Shown piece by piece: positions 23,596 to 34,400 of a stretch of DNA of 64,000 nt (within the stretch, counting starts at the first letter, position 1; the number at the start of each line of letters is the position of its first letter). A program made the position numbers and the translations under genes. The notes under the pieces were generated by a model that was not told where the DNA came from, searched no databases, and saw only the letters and a program-made list of their open reading frames with translations. Source of the stretch: Acanthamoeba sp. SK_2022b (taxonomy: Eukaryota; Discosea; Longamoebia; Acanthamoebidae); NCBI GenBank assembly GCA_027943245.1, contig JANDJZ010000101.1, positions 41,076 through 105,075 of the forward strand, given 5' to 3'.

Positions 23596-25015
23596 ATGGA
23601 GGCCCAGAAGAAGAGGATCGTACTTTTCGATGTGGATGGCACCCTTGCCAAGCCCATGGGGGTGCATGCACCCTCCCTCGTCTCCCAATCTTCCTTCATT
23701 TGTGTAACTGTTTGGTGTGGTGTGGCAGCGGGTGACGCCCGAGATGGCGGTGTTTCTGGAAGATCTGCGCAAGATCCTGCCCACGGCCATCGTTGGTGGC
23801 TCCAACCTCGACAAGCAGAGGTACCAGCTTGGCGAGGACGGTACCGCCACCCCTGTTGGTTGTCACTGCACCATCGCCTAGTTTCTAACTTAGGTCTTCT
23901 TGCCTGTGCGTGCGTCGCTGGCCCAGTGCTGACGCGCTTCGACTACGTGTTCTCCGAGAACGGCCTGGTTGCCTACAAGAACGGCGAAGTCCTCGGCGTC
24001 GAGGTGAGTGGACACGCAACATTCATTTTGGGTTGGGAATAGTGGTGATGGTGGTTGTGCTGTTCCGCCGAGTCTTGGTGCTCATGGTTGCGCCACTTCA
24101 GAGCATCAAGACCAAGTTCGGAGATGAGAAGATCAGGGAGTTCACGAAATACGTCCTCACCCTCATCGCATCGCTCGACGTCCCCGTCATGCGGTATTCC
24201 ATGGAGCCCTTCTCCCTCCGCACACTGCTATCCTTACCATTGCGCGCGGGCATACACACACACGTGCAGGGGCACGTTCATCGAGTTCCGCTCGGGCATG
24301 TGGAACATCTCGCCCATCGGCCGCAACTGCTCCCAGGAAGAGCGGGAGGCCTTTGCCATCTACGACGCGGTTCGGCGCCCCCCACCTCTTACCCAACTCT
24401 CTGCTGCTTATTATGATGACGACGAAAGATGAAGAACGACTAGCTAAAAGTGGGGTGACGGCGCACAGGAGCACAAAGTGAGGGAGAAGATGGTGAAGCA
24501 GCTCGAGGAGCGATTCGCCGACTGGAACCTCAAGTTCTCCATCGGCGGCCAGATCTCGTTCGATGTCTTCCCCGCCGTACGGCCACCTCCCTCGCCTCCC
24601 CACGACCACGTCGGTCGTCACCAGCGCGCATCCTCAATCTCATTAATAATTAATTTTGCTGATGGCTGTTTTAATTATTATTTTTATATAAATATAAATA
24701 TTTTTTTTGAAAAAAAAAACAGGGTTGGGACAAGACGCATTGCCTCAAGTACCTGCAGGAGTACGACGAGATCTACTTCTACGGCGACAAGACCATGCCC
24801 GTACGGGGAGCCCTCTGTCCAGCGTCGACATGAAAGCTCATTCTGCCATCGGGCTGATCGATCGTTTGTTTGTGTTTTGTGGCGGCACGCGCGCGTGTGC
24901 GTCTTCCCAGGGCGGCAACGACTACGAGATCTTCTCGCACCCGGACGTCGTGGGCCACACAGTCGTGTCGCCAGAGGACACCATGCGCCAGGTCAGGGAG
25001 CGCTTCATGCAGTAG
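23596..25015 (+). CDS. PMM2: Phosphomannomutase
   Basis: Eight exons in phase: 23596-23661, 23729-23840, 23927-24003, 24102-24193, 24270-24369, 24469-24576, 24723-24800, 24911-25015 (245 residues; human PMM2 has 246). It begins [17 protein letters not shown]; Asp12 and Asp14 are the HAD nucleophile and acid/base. Cap-domain residues are seen in [18 protein letters not shown], and the C-terminal core has [24 protein letters not shown] and IYFYGDKT, then GGNDYEIF. The enzyme converts mannose-6-phosphate to mannose-1-phosphate in the cytosol, feeding GDP-mannose for N-glycans and GPI anchors. All motifs look intact. The intron at 24577-24722 has a markedly AT-rich segment with poly-A immediately before the acceptor. 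Confidence 0.97.
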
Positions 25016-25144
25016 TTGGCCCCAATCAAATGCATTGATTGGCCTCCCCACCCACCCAATGACCAAAGCGACTTTGGCAAGCGGTTGCAGTGCATTCGGG
25101 CGAGTTGCGCAGTGGTGTGTGATATGAGTACAGAGTAGGAGCCG

Positions 25145-27482
25145 TCAGCCTATCCGACTGAGGCATCGGTTGTTGAATCGGACGAGGAGGGCGCACACGG
25201 ACGGCGGGGCAAACATGAGGGCCGACCACACGCAGACGTGGCTCAGCAGCAGGGTGCCGCCCACCATCAGCCCAAGCGTCAGCTGGAATGGCAGCCATGT
25301 GGCCACAGACGAGCAGGCGACCGCCACGAGGCTCTGCGCACCACAACACGATGGACCAAAGAGGAGGAGAACGAGAGATGAGCGTTGTGCGAACGAGGAG
25401 GCGGGGACGGCAACGCGACGTACGGCACATACGGGATGCAGCAGGAACACGAGGAAGCTGCTGTCGCGGAGCAGTCGTTCAAGAAGGCTGTCGTCATCGA
25501 GGTTCATTGGTGAGTGTCGGAGTGGAGGGAAGTGGCGCGGGGAGGGGGATACCCTTCGGATGGCTGGTTGCCACTATGCTTGATGAGAAGCGCAACGAGC
25601 AGAGCAAAGTAGTCGCTGCCAAGCCTGGCGTTACATAAGCGCGTTTCCGACGTCAGGTGTCGGGTGATGCGCAGAAGTAAGGAGGTCGGGACACAAACCT
25701 CGAGAGAGTGTCGTTTTCCTCCAACGATGCTGACAACACGGAGGCGGCCACCTAGCCCCATTTGAACGCGTGAGGGTGTGGCCTTGCATGCAGAAGAACA
25801 TGTTGCGCTGCATGGTACCAGGAAGGAGAGGGCGCCAAACGTGATGGTGGCCCATTCGCGTCCGCCTTTGGGCGGCTCCGGAGCCTTGGGTTGGCCCACC
25901 AAAGGAGCTTTGTCGCTCTGGCCGGCGCAGCGGACCCACAGGAATCCGAGCACGTAGAGGGCTGAGTTGGCGATGAACGAAGGATAGTGTCTGGCCACCA
26001 GCGATCCTATGAACGCTGCGACCAATCAACGGAAACAGGTTTTTTGTCTGTTTTGGTGTCAGTGTGCTCATGCCCATGCTCAAGCCTGTGAGGCACCTGA
26101 AAAGCTGGAGTGTGCAAGCTTGGCACCGCCGATGGCAGTCTTGTCGGCAGCCATGCGCCCCCCGTAGACGAGTATCACGGCCAGGACGAGGAGGGTAGAC
26201 TTGGTCCGGGCCGAGCGGAGCGTCGGAATCAGAACCAAGCACACCAACAGCGGGCCGTAGACGAGCAGAACGCACTGGGCTAGATGCCACCACAGCGATG
26301 GGCCTCCGACCAGAGGAAGGGCGTGGGCGAGCAAGAGGGGAACGAGTAGAAGTACGGCTGGCGTGAGCGCGGCCAGAAGCCTGCACCGCCAGGAGAACGA
26401 TACATGTTCCTGTGTCGGCGTCATGGGGTGAGGACGAGCTGAGACGGTAAGCAAACAAACCCGCATGAGCGTGCGTGTGTGTCGTACCTGGGCTTGAGTG
26501 ACGGCATAGAAGAGGGGACAGTGTACAACCCACATCGTGAGTGAATAGGGAAAGAAGAGGAGAAGATGCGCGCAGACATTGACGTGAAAGTAGTTGAAGT
26601 GCGCGTCCATGTCTGTTCAACCAAGTACATTGCACATTGAGATCAGCACTTTTACACAGCCACCAGGCATCAGGCAAGCAAAGCGGAACAAGCGGCACGC
26701 ACCTTCGGCGTCGGAGGAAGAGGAGAGGGAGATTACAAGGTGGACGAGGCTGACGGTGAGCATGTACATGGGCAAAAAGATTACCACTCTCTCGCGCAGC
26801 GGTCGGAATACAAGCTTCCATAACAAGTCCACCCAACTGAGCCAGCCAACAGTAACATACGCCAGTCAGTCACCCCCATTGAGTCAGCCCTGTTGCGGAA
26901 TGATTAGTGCAGCCTACTCTCAAGGAAAAGAAGAGAATTAACCTGCGTTGTTTGTGGTTGCGGGCGTCGAGCCGCATGGCCGTGGTCGGCGCGAGAGGGG
27001 CAAGGGCGTCGGCTGCCTTCCATCCACTCCAGATGAAGAACAGCCCACACCCAATGTGCCACAGACATCCGGCCAGCTCTTCCTGTTGCATGTGCGCTTG
27101 CCTTTGTCAGCGCGTGCGGGGATGATTCAAAGAAAAACCTCATCCGGCACTGTAACGCACACGGCAGCGGGCGGATACGTACAGCTTCTTCCCGAACCAG
27201 GAGAGCGTGGCCCGCCGAGGTGGATGGAGAGAGCATGGGCAGGGCTCCGCTGCTCGGCTGGAAATGCACGAGCGAGCGTTGCCACAGCAGCATTTGGGTG
27301 AGCACTATGCCCGCGGTGAAAATGTAGTTGGGCGCTTTGACGCCGGCGGAGTCGCTGGTTGGCGCGGTGGCCAGCTTGTCTGCTTTGGTTTTGGTCACCA
27401 AAGCAGCCTTGGACGTGGTGCGGGTGGTGGTGGCCTTCTGCTGTCCATCGTCTTTGACCTTCAGGTCCCACACATCGACCAT
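25145..27482 (-). CDS. Polytopic membrane protein, possible acyltransferase-3-like
   Basis: Exon 1 is 27482-27183, beginning MVDVWDLKVKDDGQQKA and a Lys/Thr-rich cytosolic segment, then NYIFTAGIVLTQMLLWQRSL. Later exons encode about nine more hydrophobic segments, for example CLWHIGCGLFFIWSGWKAAD, VVIFLPMYMLTVSLVHLVI, HLLLFFPYSLTMWVVHCPLF, LLAALTPAVLLLVPLLLAHA, STLLVLAVILVYGGRM, ANSALYVLGFLWVRC and a last pair ending LVRFNNRCLSRIG. The order (FFIWSGW, then an Arg-containing loop FRPLRERV, a HFNYFHV segment, and a late FLVFLLHPV) faintly recalls bacterial-type acyltransferase family 3 proteins; I cannot confirm this. Internal exon joins are approximate. The start lies only 196 bp from the SNRNP48 stop. 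Confidence 0.6.
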
Positions 27483-27678
27483 CACGACCCGTGTTGCCCG
27501 TCGCTGCTGTTTTGCTTTATGAACCCGCAACCCCCGTCTTTCGTCTTCGCGTTCTCTTGGCACATGCGTTTGTTGAACAGTAAGCAGAGTGGCGGAGCTG
27601 CCGAGCAAGCGTACGCACCGCAATTGGTGGACCTGCGATAGGCGCAATCCCGTAATTCCGATTGGTGAAATTTATCCG

Positions 27679-29081
27679 TCACTTATCCTCCCCGCGCCTC
27701 GCCCTTCGGCCACCATCGCCTACTTCTTCTTCCCTTTTGGGTGTCCGCCGTCGCTTCCTTGAGCCTTCGTCCTGTTGTCGGTTGTCGTGGTCTCGCCTCT
27801 CACCTCCCAGAGGCGGGATTCCGTCATCGGTCTCCCTCCTTCGCTTGCGGTGCGCTCCCCGGTCTGTCCCCCGCTGAGGGCTGCCATCGTCCCGCCGGCT
27901 CACACTACCGGAGCGCTCCTCCGCTGGCGCCTCGCTGCGTGGGTCTGGGGCGGGTCGCATGCCTGCGAGGATGGCCACCATCTCCTCCATACGGTTGTTG
28001 ATGAAGTCACGAGCAACCTGCAACACACAGTCCATCAAATCAGTGCCGGCTTTAGCGTTAATCCCTGGAACCGGTTTGGCTCAACGATAGCTGTCGTTGT
28101 CTTACCTGGATGGGCGAGCGCTTGGTGATGTGCACGTTCCTGGCGCGGTACTTCTTCGCCCGACGTCGGTAGTCCCTCTCCTCTGCCAGCGCCTGCGCGC
28201 GGGTCTTGGTGCCCGACGCATCCTGCTGATCGTCCGCTGCGCCGTGGCGGCTCGCAAACAAGTCGATGTCTAGTCCCTTCATTTGGCCCGCATTTGTGAG
28301 CACATGATTCCCACGCAGCCACCAACGCACAGCAGAGGGAGGGGGGGGGCGCTACCTTACAGTCGGGCCTGTGTTGCCGTATCAGTTTGGCGGCATGCGT
28401 GGCTTCGCTGTATTTCTTCAGCCTTTGGAGGGGGTGACCGGTCACGTGGTGCAAGGTGAGCGCGCCAGACACGAACGGGTAGAGCGGAAGGTTAGAGGAA
28501 GGGGCGAGTACCGCGCCTCGTTGCCCCGGGTGGCCACTCCACCGGCAAGACTCTGGCCAGGGTCGATCTGCGTTGGTGTAGTGGTCGTAGTGGTAGGGGA
28601 ACCTGTGGATGGCGTGTCGCCTCCATCGCTGAGCCGCACGACGCCCGGCGCGCCCTCGTAGAACAACGCCGACGGCCCATCTGGCCCTTCTGGCTGGACG
28701 GTGGCCGTAAGGACGACGAAAGCCTGAGCTGGGAAGGAGGAGGAAGATGAGGAGTACCGGTGGCAGGCCGGTCGTGCGAAGGCAGCACTTGCGTGCGTGC
28801 CGTGAGAGAGACGTCGGCAGAACTCGATGGCTGGAGTCGTAGGGGCAGGTCACCCACCCCGACCCTCCACTGGCCTCGGCCTGTTGGTTACAAATGATAA
28901 TAATTAAAAAATAGAAGGAAAAAAATACGTAAGAGCCAGATGCGAGGGGGCTTGTGCGCATGCGTCCACAACATGATGGCGTGGGTGCGCGCACCGGAGA
29001 GACAAAGAGGTCTTGTCGTGTCCAGCCCAAGTCGGCAAGGAGAAGGCGAAAGCGCGCTTCATGCTGTCGCCAGCTCTCCAT
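27679..29081 (-). CDS. SNRNP48: U11/U12 snRNP 48 kDa protein (minor spliceosome)
   Basis: Six exons in phase: 29081-28995, 28880-28758, 28723-28512, 28422-28356, 28276-28106, 28017-27679 (332 residues; human 339). Residues 41-61 form the CHHC zinc finger, with Cys41, His47, His57 and Cys61 in the exact C-x5-H-x9-H-x3-C spacing, in the context WVTCPYDSSH. The second diagnostic block is ALAEERDYRRRAKKYRARN then VHITKRSP and VARDFINNRMEEM. The C-terminus is an Arg/Glu/Asp-rich tail, as in other U11-48K proteins. The human protein sits in the U11/U12 di-snRNP and contacts U12-type 5' splice sites. Its presence implies a working minor spliceosome. The middle exon (28723-28512), rich in Thr-Thr and Gly, is poorly conserved and its acceptor choice rests on phase. 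Confidence 0.92.
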
Positions 29082-29271
29082 CTTTCTCTCGTACGTGTAA
29101 AATAAATATATAAAATAAACTAATCTAAAACGTTGGTCTTGCTTTCGCGTTCGTTGTTCAAGGCGTTTGGATGGCCACAAGAGCTTGTATTAATTTACAG
29201 CCGCGCCAGTGCGCCGCAGTACACGCAAGCAAACGGCAGTGCTCGCGATGGGGATTTGCAGAGAGGGGGGC

Positions 29272-29718
29272 TCAAACGTTCTTCCTGATCATAGTTTCGA
29301 CAAAGGCGTTGTAATCTACTTGCTGGCCACCGCCGGCGTCCCGAATGAGGTCCTCCACCTCGGCTTGAGTGAGTCGCTCGCCCTGCGAGGTTAGCAGCCG
29401 ACGCAGATCGTTGGCGTCGACGTAGCCCTGACCCGACCAATCGAGGATGCTGAAAGCGTGACGCAAGATGTTGCCTGCCTGCTGAGCTGCCCACTTCTGC
29501 TGCCGGTTCTGGAGGAAAGCAGAGAAGGCGAGACTGCCGCCACTGCACAGATTCGACGCCTGCTGCTCGCTCATATCCTCACCGAGGGATCGGAACAGCA
29601 AGCTGACGTCCTTGGGCGCCAGCTGACCCTTCTTCTCCTTATCGAAATAGTCAAATACTTCCTTCAGCTCCTGCTGCTGCTCCTGCGACAACGATTCAGA
29701 CATCTCGTTCTTCTTCAA
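29272..29718 (-). CDS. Calmodulin-like EF-hand protein, degenerate loops; light-chain candidate
   Basis: Intronless, 148 residues from the first ATG (or 143 from the second, MSESLSQEQQQELKEVF, which aligns better with calmodulin and myosin light chains). Three or four EF-hand helices are recognisable: EVFDYFDKEKKGQLAPKDV, FSILDWSGQGYVDANDLRR, LTQAEVEDLIRDAG and DYNAFVETMI. Loop one has Lys at a calcium position, the third keeps D-W-S-G-Q-G with Asp at position 12, and the fourth is a Gly-Gly-Gly-Gln loop lacking ligands, so at most one site should bind calcium well. This pattern is typical of myosin essential or regulatory light chains. Partner unknown. It shares a 401-bp promoter interval with the DNAJC25 gene. 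Confidence 0.8.
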   Translation of the reverse strand: MKKNEMSESLSQEQQQELKEVFDYFDKEKKGQLAPKDVSLLFRSLGEDMSEQQASNLCSGGSLAFSAFLQNRQQKWAAQQAGNILRHAFSILDWSGQGYVDANDLRRLLTSQGERLTQAEVEDLIRDAGGGQQVDYNAFVETMIRKNV

Positions 29719-30119
29719 TGTGTATCAATTACTTGGGCACAGACCCTACTTTCTCTCGTTGCTTCGATGCTAAATTGCCGTGCCCCACACCCAATCGAGC
29801 CTCCCCCTTTTATCCCGCCGCGAGAGCCTGTTGGCCACAGTGGTTGCAGACATGTTGTAGTATACCCATAACCTCGGAGCTGGGTTGCAGGCATGGAGCT
29901 GCACAATTGGGGAAGACCAGGTGGGAGGCCCTGTGCGCCCTCAAACCCATGATCGCGTCATCGGTGTGCAGCACCTTGCTCATCCGAGCAGATGCATGGT
30001 ATGGCCTCTATGATTACTACTACCAGGCCCGAGTATTGATTCGCGTGGCAGCGTGTTTACCATTTTCCCACAAGGTTTCTCGTGTTTTCTCTCGTACTGA
30101 GCGGAGTTCATCACACGAG
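29719..30119. promoter_or_regulatory. Divergent promoter, calmodulin-like / DNAJC25
   Basis: Intergenic stretch between divergent starts. No coding signal; possible initiator-like pyrimidine tract (tttctctcg) near 29750 and tttctcgtgttttctctcg near 30077-30095. Confidence 0.35.
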
Positions 30120-31305
30120 ATGAGGGGTGCCGCCGGCCTGGCCTGTGTGGTGGCGGTGTTGCTGACGCTGGCGGTATGGACGCCCAGCGTTGACGCTTTC
30201 TCTCGAGAGGACTTTGGTTCTTCGTCGGACTTCTACCAGCTGGTCGAGGATGTAGTGGCTGGCCGAGATTACTACGCCTTTCTCGAGCTCACCCCTGAGC
30301 AGGCCAACCAACCCGCTGAGCTCAAGAAGGCCTTCCGTACTCTCACTCGTCAATGGTACCCCCCCCCCCTCCTCTCCCTCGTTCTCTCTGCAGAGGCAGC
30401 GCCCCTCGTGAGCCGAACCTCAGAGAGCCGTACGCGTCCGCTGCAGGCACCCAGACAAGAACCCAAGCGCCGAGGCTGCACTGCGATTCAGGCAGGTGGT
30501 GTTTGCCTACGACATCCTCTCCGACCCGGGCAAGCGGGAGTACTACGACACCCTTCGCACCAAGGGCACGCTCTCACTCCACTCGTTTCAGCTTTCTCTC
30601 TCTCTCTCTCTCTCTGACCTGTTGTGTCGCGCGACCACACAGGCATCCCGTGGCACGAGAGGTACTACGGACGCTACGCGCATCGCTACGGCGCGCCCGA
30701 GCACGACGTTCGCTGGGTCATCTTCTGGCTCATCACCAGTGCGCCACACCACACCCGTGCCCACACCAGCCAGCTCGCCGCCACTCATTCTCTCTCTCTA
30801 CCCCTCCCCTCCCCATGTAGCTGTGACTGCGCTGCACTACGCGTACAGACGGCACAGGTACCACCTGATCCTCTCCAAGGTGAAGCAGACGCCGACCTAC
30901 CGGCATCGCCAGGCCCAGCTCCGCGCAGCTGCCAACGCCACCTCGTCGTCATCGTCGGCGAAGAAGAGGAAGAAGGCCAAGCAGGACGCTGCGGCGGCGA
31001 CGGCAGCTGAAGAGGAGCTGGAGGAGGAGCCCGAGGTGAAGCTGATGGGCATCAGGCCGCCCGGATGGCGCGATCTGGTGGTGGTGCGCCTGGTCATGCT
31101 GCCCTACACGCTCGGGTGGCTCCTCTTCCGCCTCGTGCGGTGGGCCGTCTGGTACAAGCTCCTGGGCAAGGCCCCGCCGCCGGTCGACGTGCGCGAGATC
31201 ATGCGCGAGCGCCTCGGGCTCACCCAGGCCGAGTACGACGAGTGGGAACGGGAGATGAAGGAGAAGCAGGAGAAGGCGGCCAAGTACTCCCGGCGCTATC
31301 GATGA
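30120..31305 (+). CDS. DNAJC25: DNAJC25-type ER-membrane J-domain protein
   Basis: Four exons in phase: 30120-30355, 30447-30565, 30643-30738, 30821-31305 (311 residues). It begins with a signal peptide (GLACVVAVLLTLAVWTPSVDA), then a J domain: DYYAFLELTPEQANQPAELK, KKAFRTLTRQW, HPD at residues 80-82 and VVFAYDILSDPGKREYY. Then WHERYYGRYAHRYGAPEHD, a membrane segment (VRWVIFWLITTVTALHYAYR), a Lys/Glu-rich region, PPGWRDLVVVRLVMLPYTLG and a terminal coiled helix ending KYSRRYR. This layout matches DNAJC25, with the J domain predicted in the ER lumen as an Hsp70/BiP co-chaperone. The intact HPD implies ATPase-stimulating activity. Intron 2 seems to use a GC donor (30566), because no GT donor there preserves frame. 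Confidence 0.9.
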
Positions 31306-31449
31306 CGTGATGTCGCCCCCCCCCCCCCGCTCCTATTCCTATTCTTCTACTTGCACTACAACTTTAAATAAATGTGTTGTGGTTGGTCGTTGCCTCAACG
31401 GAGGAGAACATCGGACGACAAGAAAGAAAGGGAGAGGGGGTGAGGCCCA

Positions 31450-34400
31450 CTACCAAGGACAGGCTTCGGAGGAGGGGGCGGCTCGGCTTCGACCGCCGCC
31501 GCCTTCGGAGCTATGCCCTCGCGAACCTCGTCCACCGCTTCTCGACTGGCCACCGCCGCTGCCTCGGCCTCGGCCGCCTCCGCCTCCTCTCGCCCCGTCT
31601 CCTCCTCCACGTTCGGTCCGTGCGTCGGTCCGTGGTCTGCGCTCTCTGCCGCTGCCGCTGCCACCGCCGCCCCTGGCCTGCTGCCCCACTGCGCCGCCTC
31701 CTCTGCTCTCTCTGTAGCCGCCTCCGCCGCCCCGCGGTTGTCCGCCGCTGCCGCCTCTGCCGCCCCGCCAGCTCCCCTGTTGACTCGAACCTCGGCTCGA
31801 GCCGCTGCCGCGCGCTCCTCGCTGACCTCCTCCTCCTCTGCCGGCGGAGTGCTGTTGTCCCCCGCCGCTACCACCATCGCCGCCCGGGCGCTGCTGCTGC
31901 TGTTGCTGTCGGAAGGGCCGGCCCTTGACGCGCTCTTCGAGAGGAACGGTCGATTCGGGCGGATACCAGACGATGTTGTGGCTCTCCTCCGCCTCCGACT
32001 GCGGGAACTCCTCCTCGCCATCGTACTCCTCCTCCTCTTCTTCCTCCCCTTCCTCTTCCTCCTGACCCTCTTCTTGGTCGTCGTACTGGTCCTCCTCTTC
32101 CTCCTCCTCGCCGCCGGCCTGGTCCTCCGCGCCGCCGCCGGCGGATCGGTACTCGGTGGGGAATTCGAAGGAGGTCGAGGAGATCGTGGGATCGAAGATG
32201 CCCGAGGCCGACGAGGGCGCCGACGGGGAGAAGGAGAAGATGTCCCCCGAAGTAGCGCTCGACGACGATGACGGCGGCGGCGGCCCAAAGAGAGAGCCCG
32301 GGCTGAAGGACGACGACGAGGAGGAGGAGAAGGCCGAAGAAGAAGACGACGAGGGCCGCGCGGGCGAGGACGACGCCGACCTATTTACAAAGGCGCTGCC
32401 GCTCGACGCCATCAGCAGGCTGCGCTGCGAGTCGGGCTGGATCTCCCTGGTGGGCTTGGACAGCGGGGTCCGCTTGCCGGGCACGTCCGAGAAGATGGAC
32501 ACGGACGAGGCCTCGCGGAAGAGCGGCGGCTTGAACCCGCCCCGGGAGCCCGAGTGAGCGGCCGACGAAGATGAAGATGAAGATGAAGAGGAGGTCGACG
32601 CCGGGCCAAAGATCGACCCCACCACCGACGCCGTGGTGGCCGGCCGGGTCGAATCGTCGGGCGGCCCGAAGAGCGAGCCGGGGTTGAAGGACACCGACGG
32701 CAGCGATGATGACGACGACGAAGCCGAAGAAGACGAAGACACCTCGGAGGAGAGGAAAGAGTAGGCATCGGACTCGGACGCGCTGGTCGACCTCCGCCGC
32801 CTCGAGGGCGACGCTGCGGCGGTTATCCCCGCCGAAGTTGTCGCTATGGCGCCGGGGCCGAACAGGGAGGAGAGGGCGTCCGACGTGGCCGCGGCCGAGG
32901 AGGAGGAGGAGGCGCCTCTGGCGGCGGTCGCAGCGGGGGTCGGCGAGAAGAAGGGATCGCTCGACGAAGACGCGGCAGAGGCCGACGACAGGAAGGAGTC
33001 GAAGGGCGACGCCGCGTCGCCGCTGAAGAAGGAAGCAATCGACGACACGGCAGAAGCCGTGGCCGACCGCGACGACGAGGAGGATGAAGAGGAAGCGCCG
33101 GAAGAGAAGAGGATGGGCAGCGGCATGTCCGACGGCAAGTCTGCCGAAGAGACGAGCGCGGACGAGCTCGGCGAGGAGTCGCTGCCGGCCCTGCCCCTCT
33201 TCTCGCGCCGCTTCGCCGGCTTGCCCTCCTCCTTCTTGTTGTCGCCGGCGGCGGCCGGCGAGTCCCACTCCCACTTGGTCGAGGCGAAGAGGGACGACGC
33301 CTCGAACGTTACGCCGGCGACCGCACTCCCCTCGGCCTTGCCCTTCCCGTCCTCTTGTTTGCCCTTGGCGGCGGCGGAGTCCGACGGCGGCGCGAAGCTA
33401 TCGAACTTGATCACCGACGCCTCCATGTTGATCTGCGCTCGCCAACGAACGTTACTCAGTCTCAGCAGCTGGTGGCTTGAGTGGCGAAGAGGGAGGGAGG
33501 GGGGAAAAGGGGGTTCGACGTCTGTACCTGCACCCGCTTCTTGGGCGTGGCCGCCTGGAGCAACTTGCCGACCCGCTTCTCAGCCTTCTTGTCGGCCAGC
33601 TCCTCCTGCTCCAGCTCGCGCAGGAGCTTCCGCTTCCGCTCCTCCTCTAGCTGCACCACCTGAAGCAGCTGCTGCTCGTCAAACGACACCGTGCGGCGCT
33701 TGCGGCCCTGGAGCATGTTCTGCCTCTCCTGCACGAGCCCCCCCCCCACGGTTGCGGTGGGTGAGCGTCAACCCGCGCAAAGACCCGAGCAAGCGATGAG
33801 AAAGCGCGGCCACGAAACCTGGGAGCTGGCGGCGAGAGGCGTCCGTCCTCGTGGGCTGAGCGGCCGATCCGCCGCGGCGCCGCCGCGAGGCGACAGCTGG
33901 TCGAGCAGGGACGGCGACACGGGGGAGGAGAGGGCCATGGCGACGACCGGAGGCGGAGGAGCCATGCGAAGCGGCGGCACCAGGGACGTGGGCAGGGGTG
34001 GCACCACGCTTGCGGCAGTCTGCTGTGGTGTTGGTGTTGGCTGTTGCTGCGCCACGGCCGGCGTGGCGTCCATGGCGGAGCTCTCTTCTGGCCGCACGGG
34101 CGACGCGGCTGTCGGGGGCAGGGGAGGCGGATAGACGGCCAACACGCGCTCTATGATGCTCTTCCTGCGCACCGGCGTCTCGCCATCCTCCCGCACGGCC
34201 AGCGGAGGGCTGGACTTTTGCTGCGCGCCCCGCGGCTTCTTGGCCTCGGGCTGCGATTTCGATAGGGCCTTGGCCTGCTTGCTGCTAGCGCAGGGAAGGG
34301 GAGGAGGAGGAGGAGGACATAGCGTGTTAAGGACAAGGGCGGGACTTGTCGTCGCGTGACAGAACGAGAGATGATGTGGTCGTACCTCGGCGTGTGCGAA

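Noticed and set aside
31513..32271. Long open frame on the plus strand opposite the FG/RGG gene
   Set aside because: It is the mirror of GC-rich Ser/Gly codons; composition is Ala/Ser/Leu repeats with no domain, and the minus frame has FG and RGG motifs.
32381..33274. Second long open frame on the minus strand in another phase
   Set aside because: Same low-complexity source; Arg/Leu-rich without features, overlapping the better supported frame.
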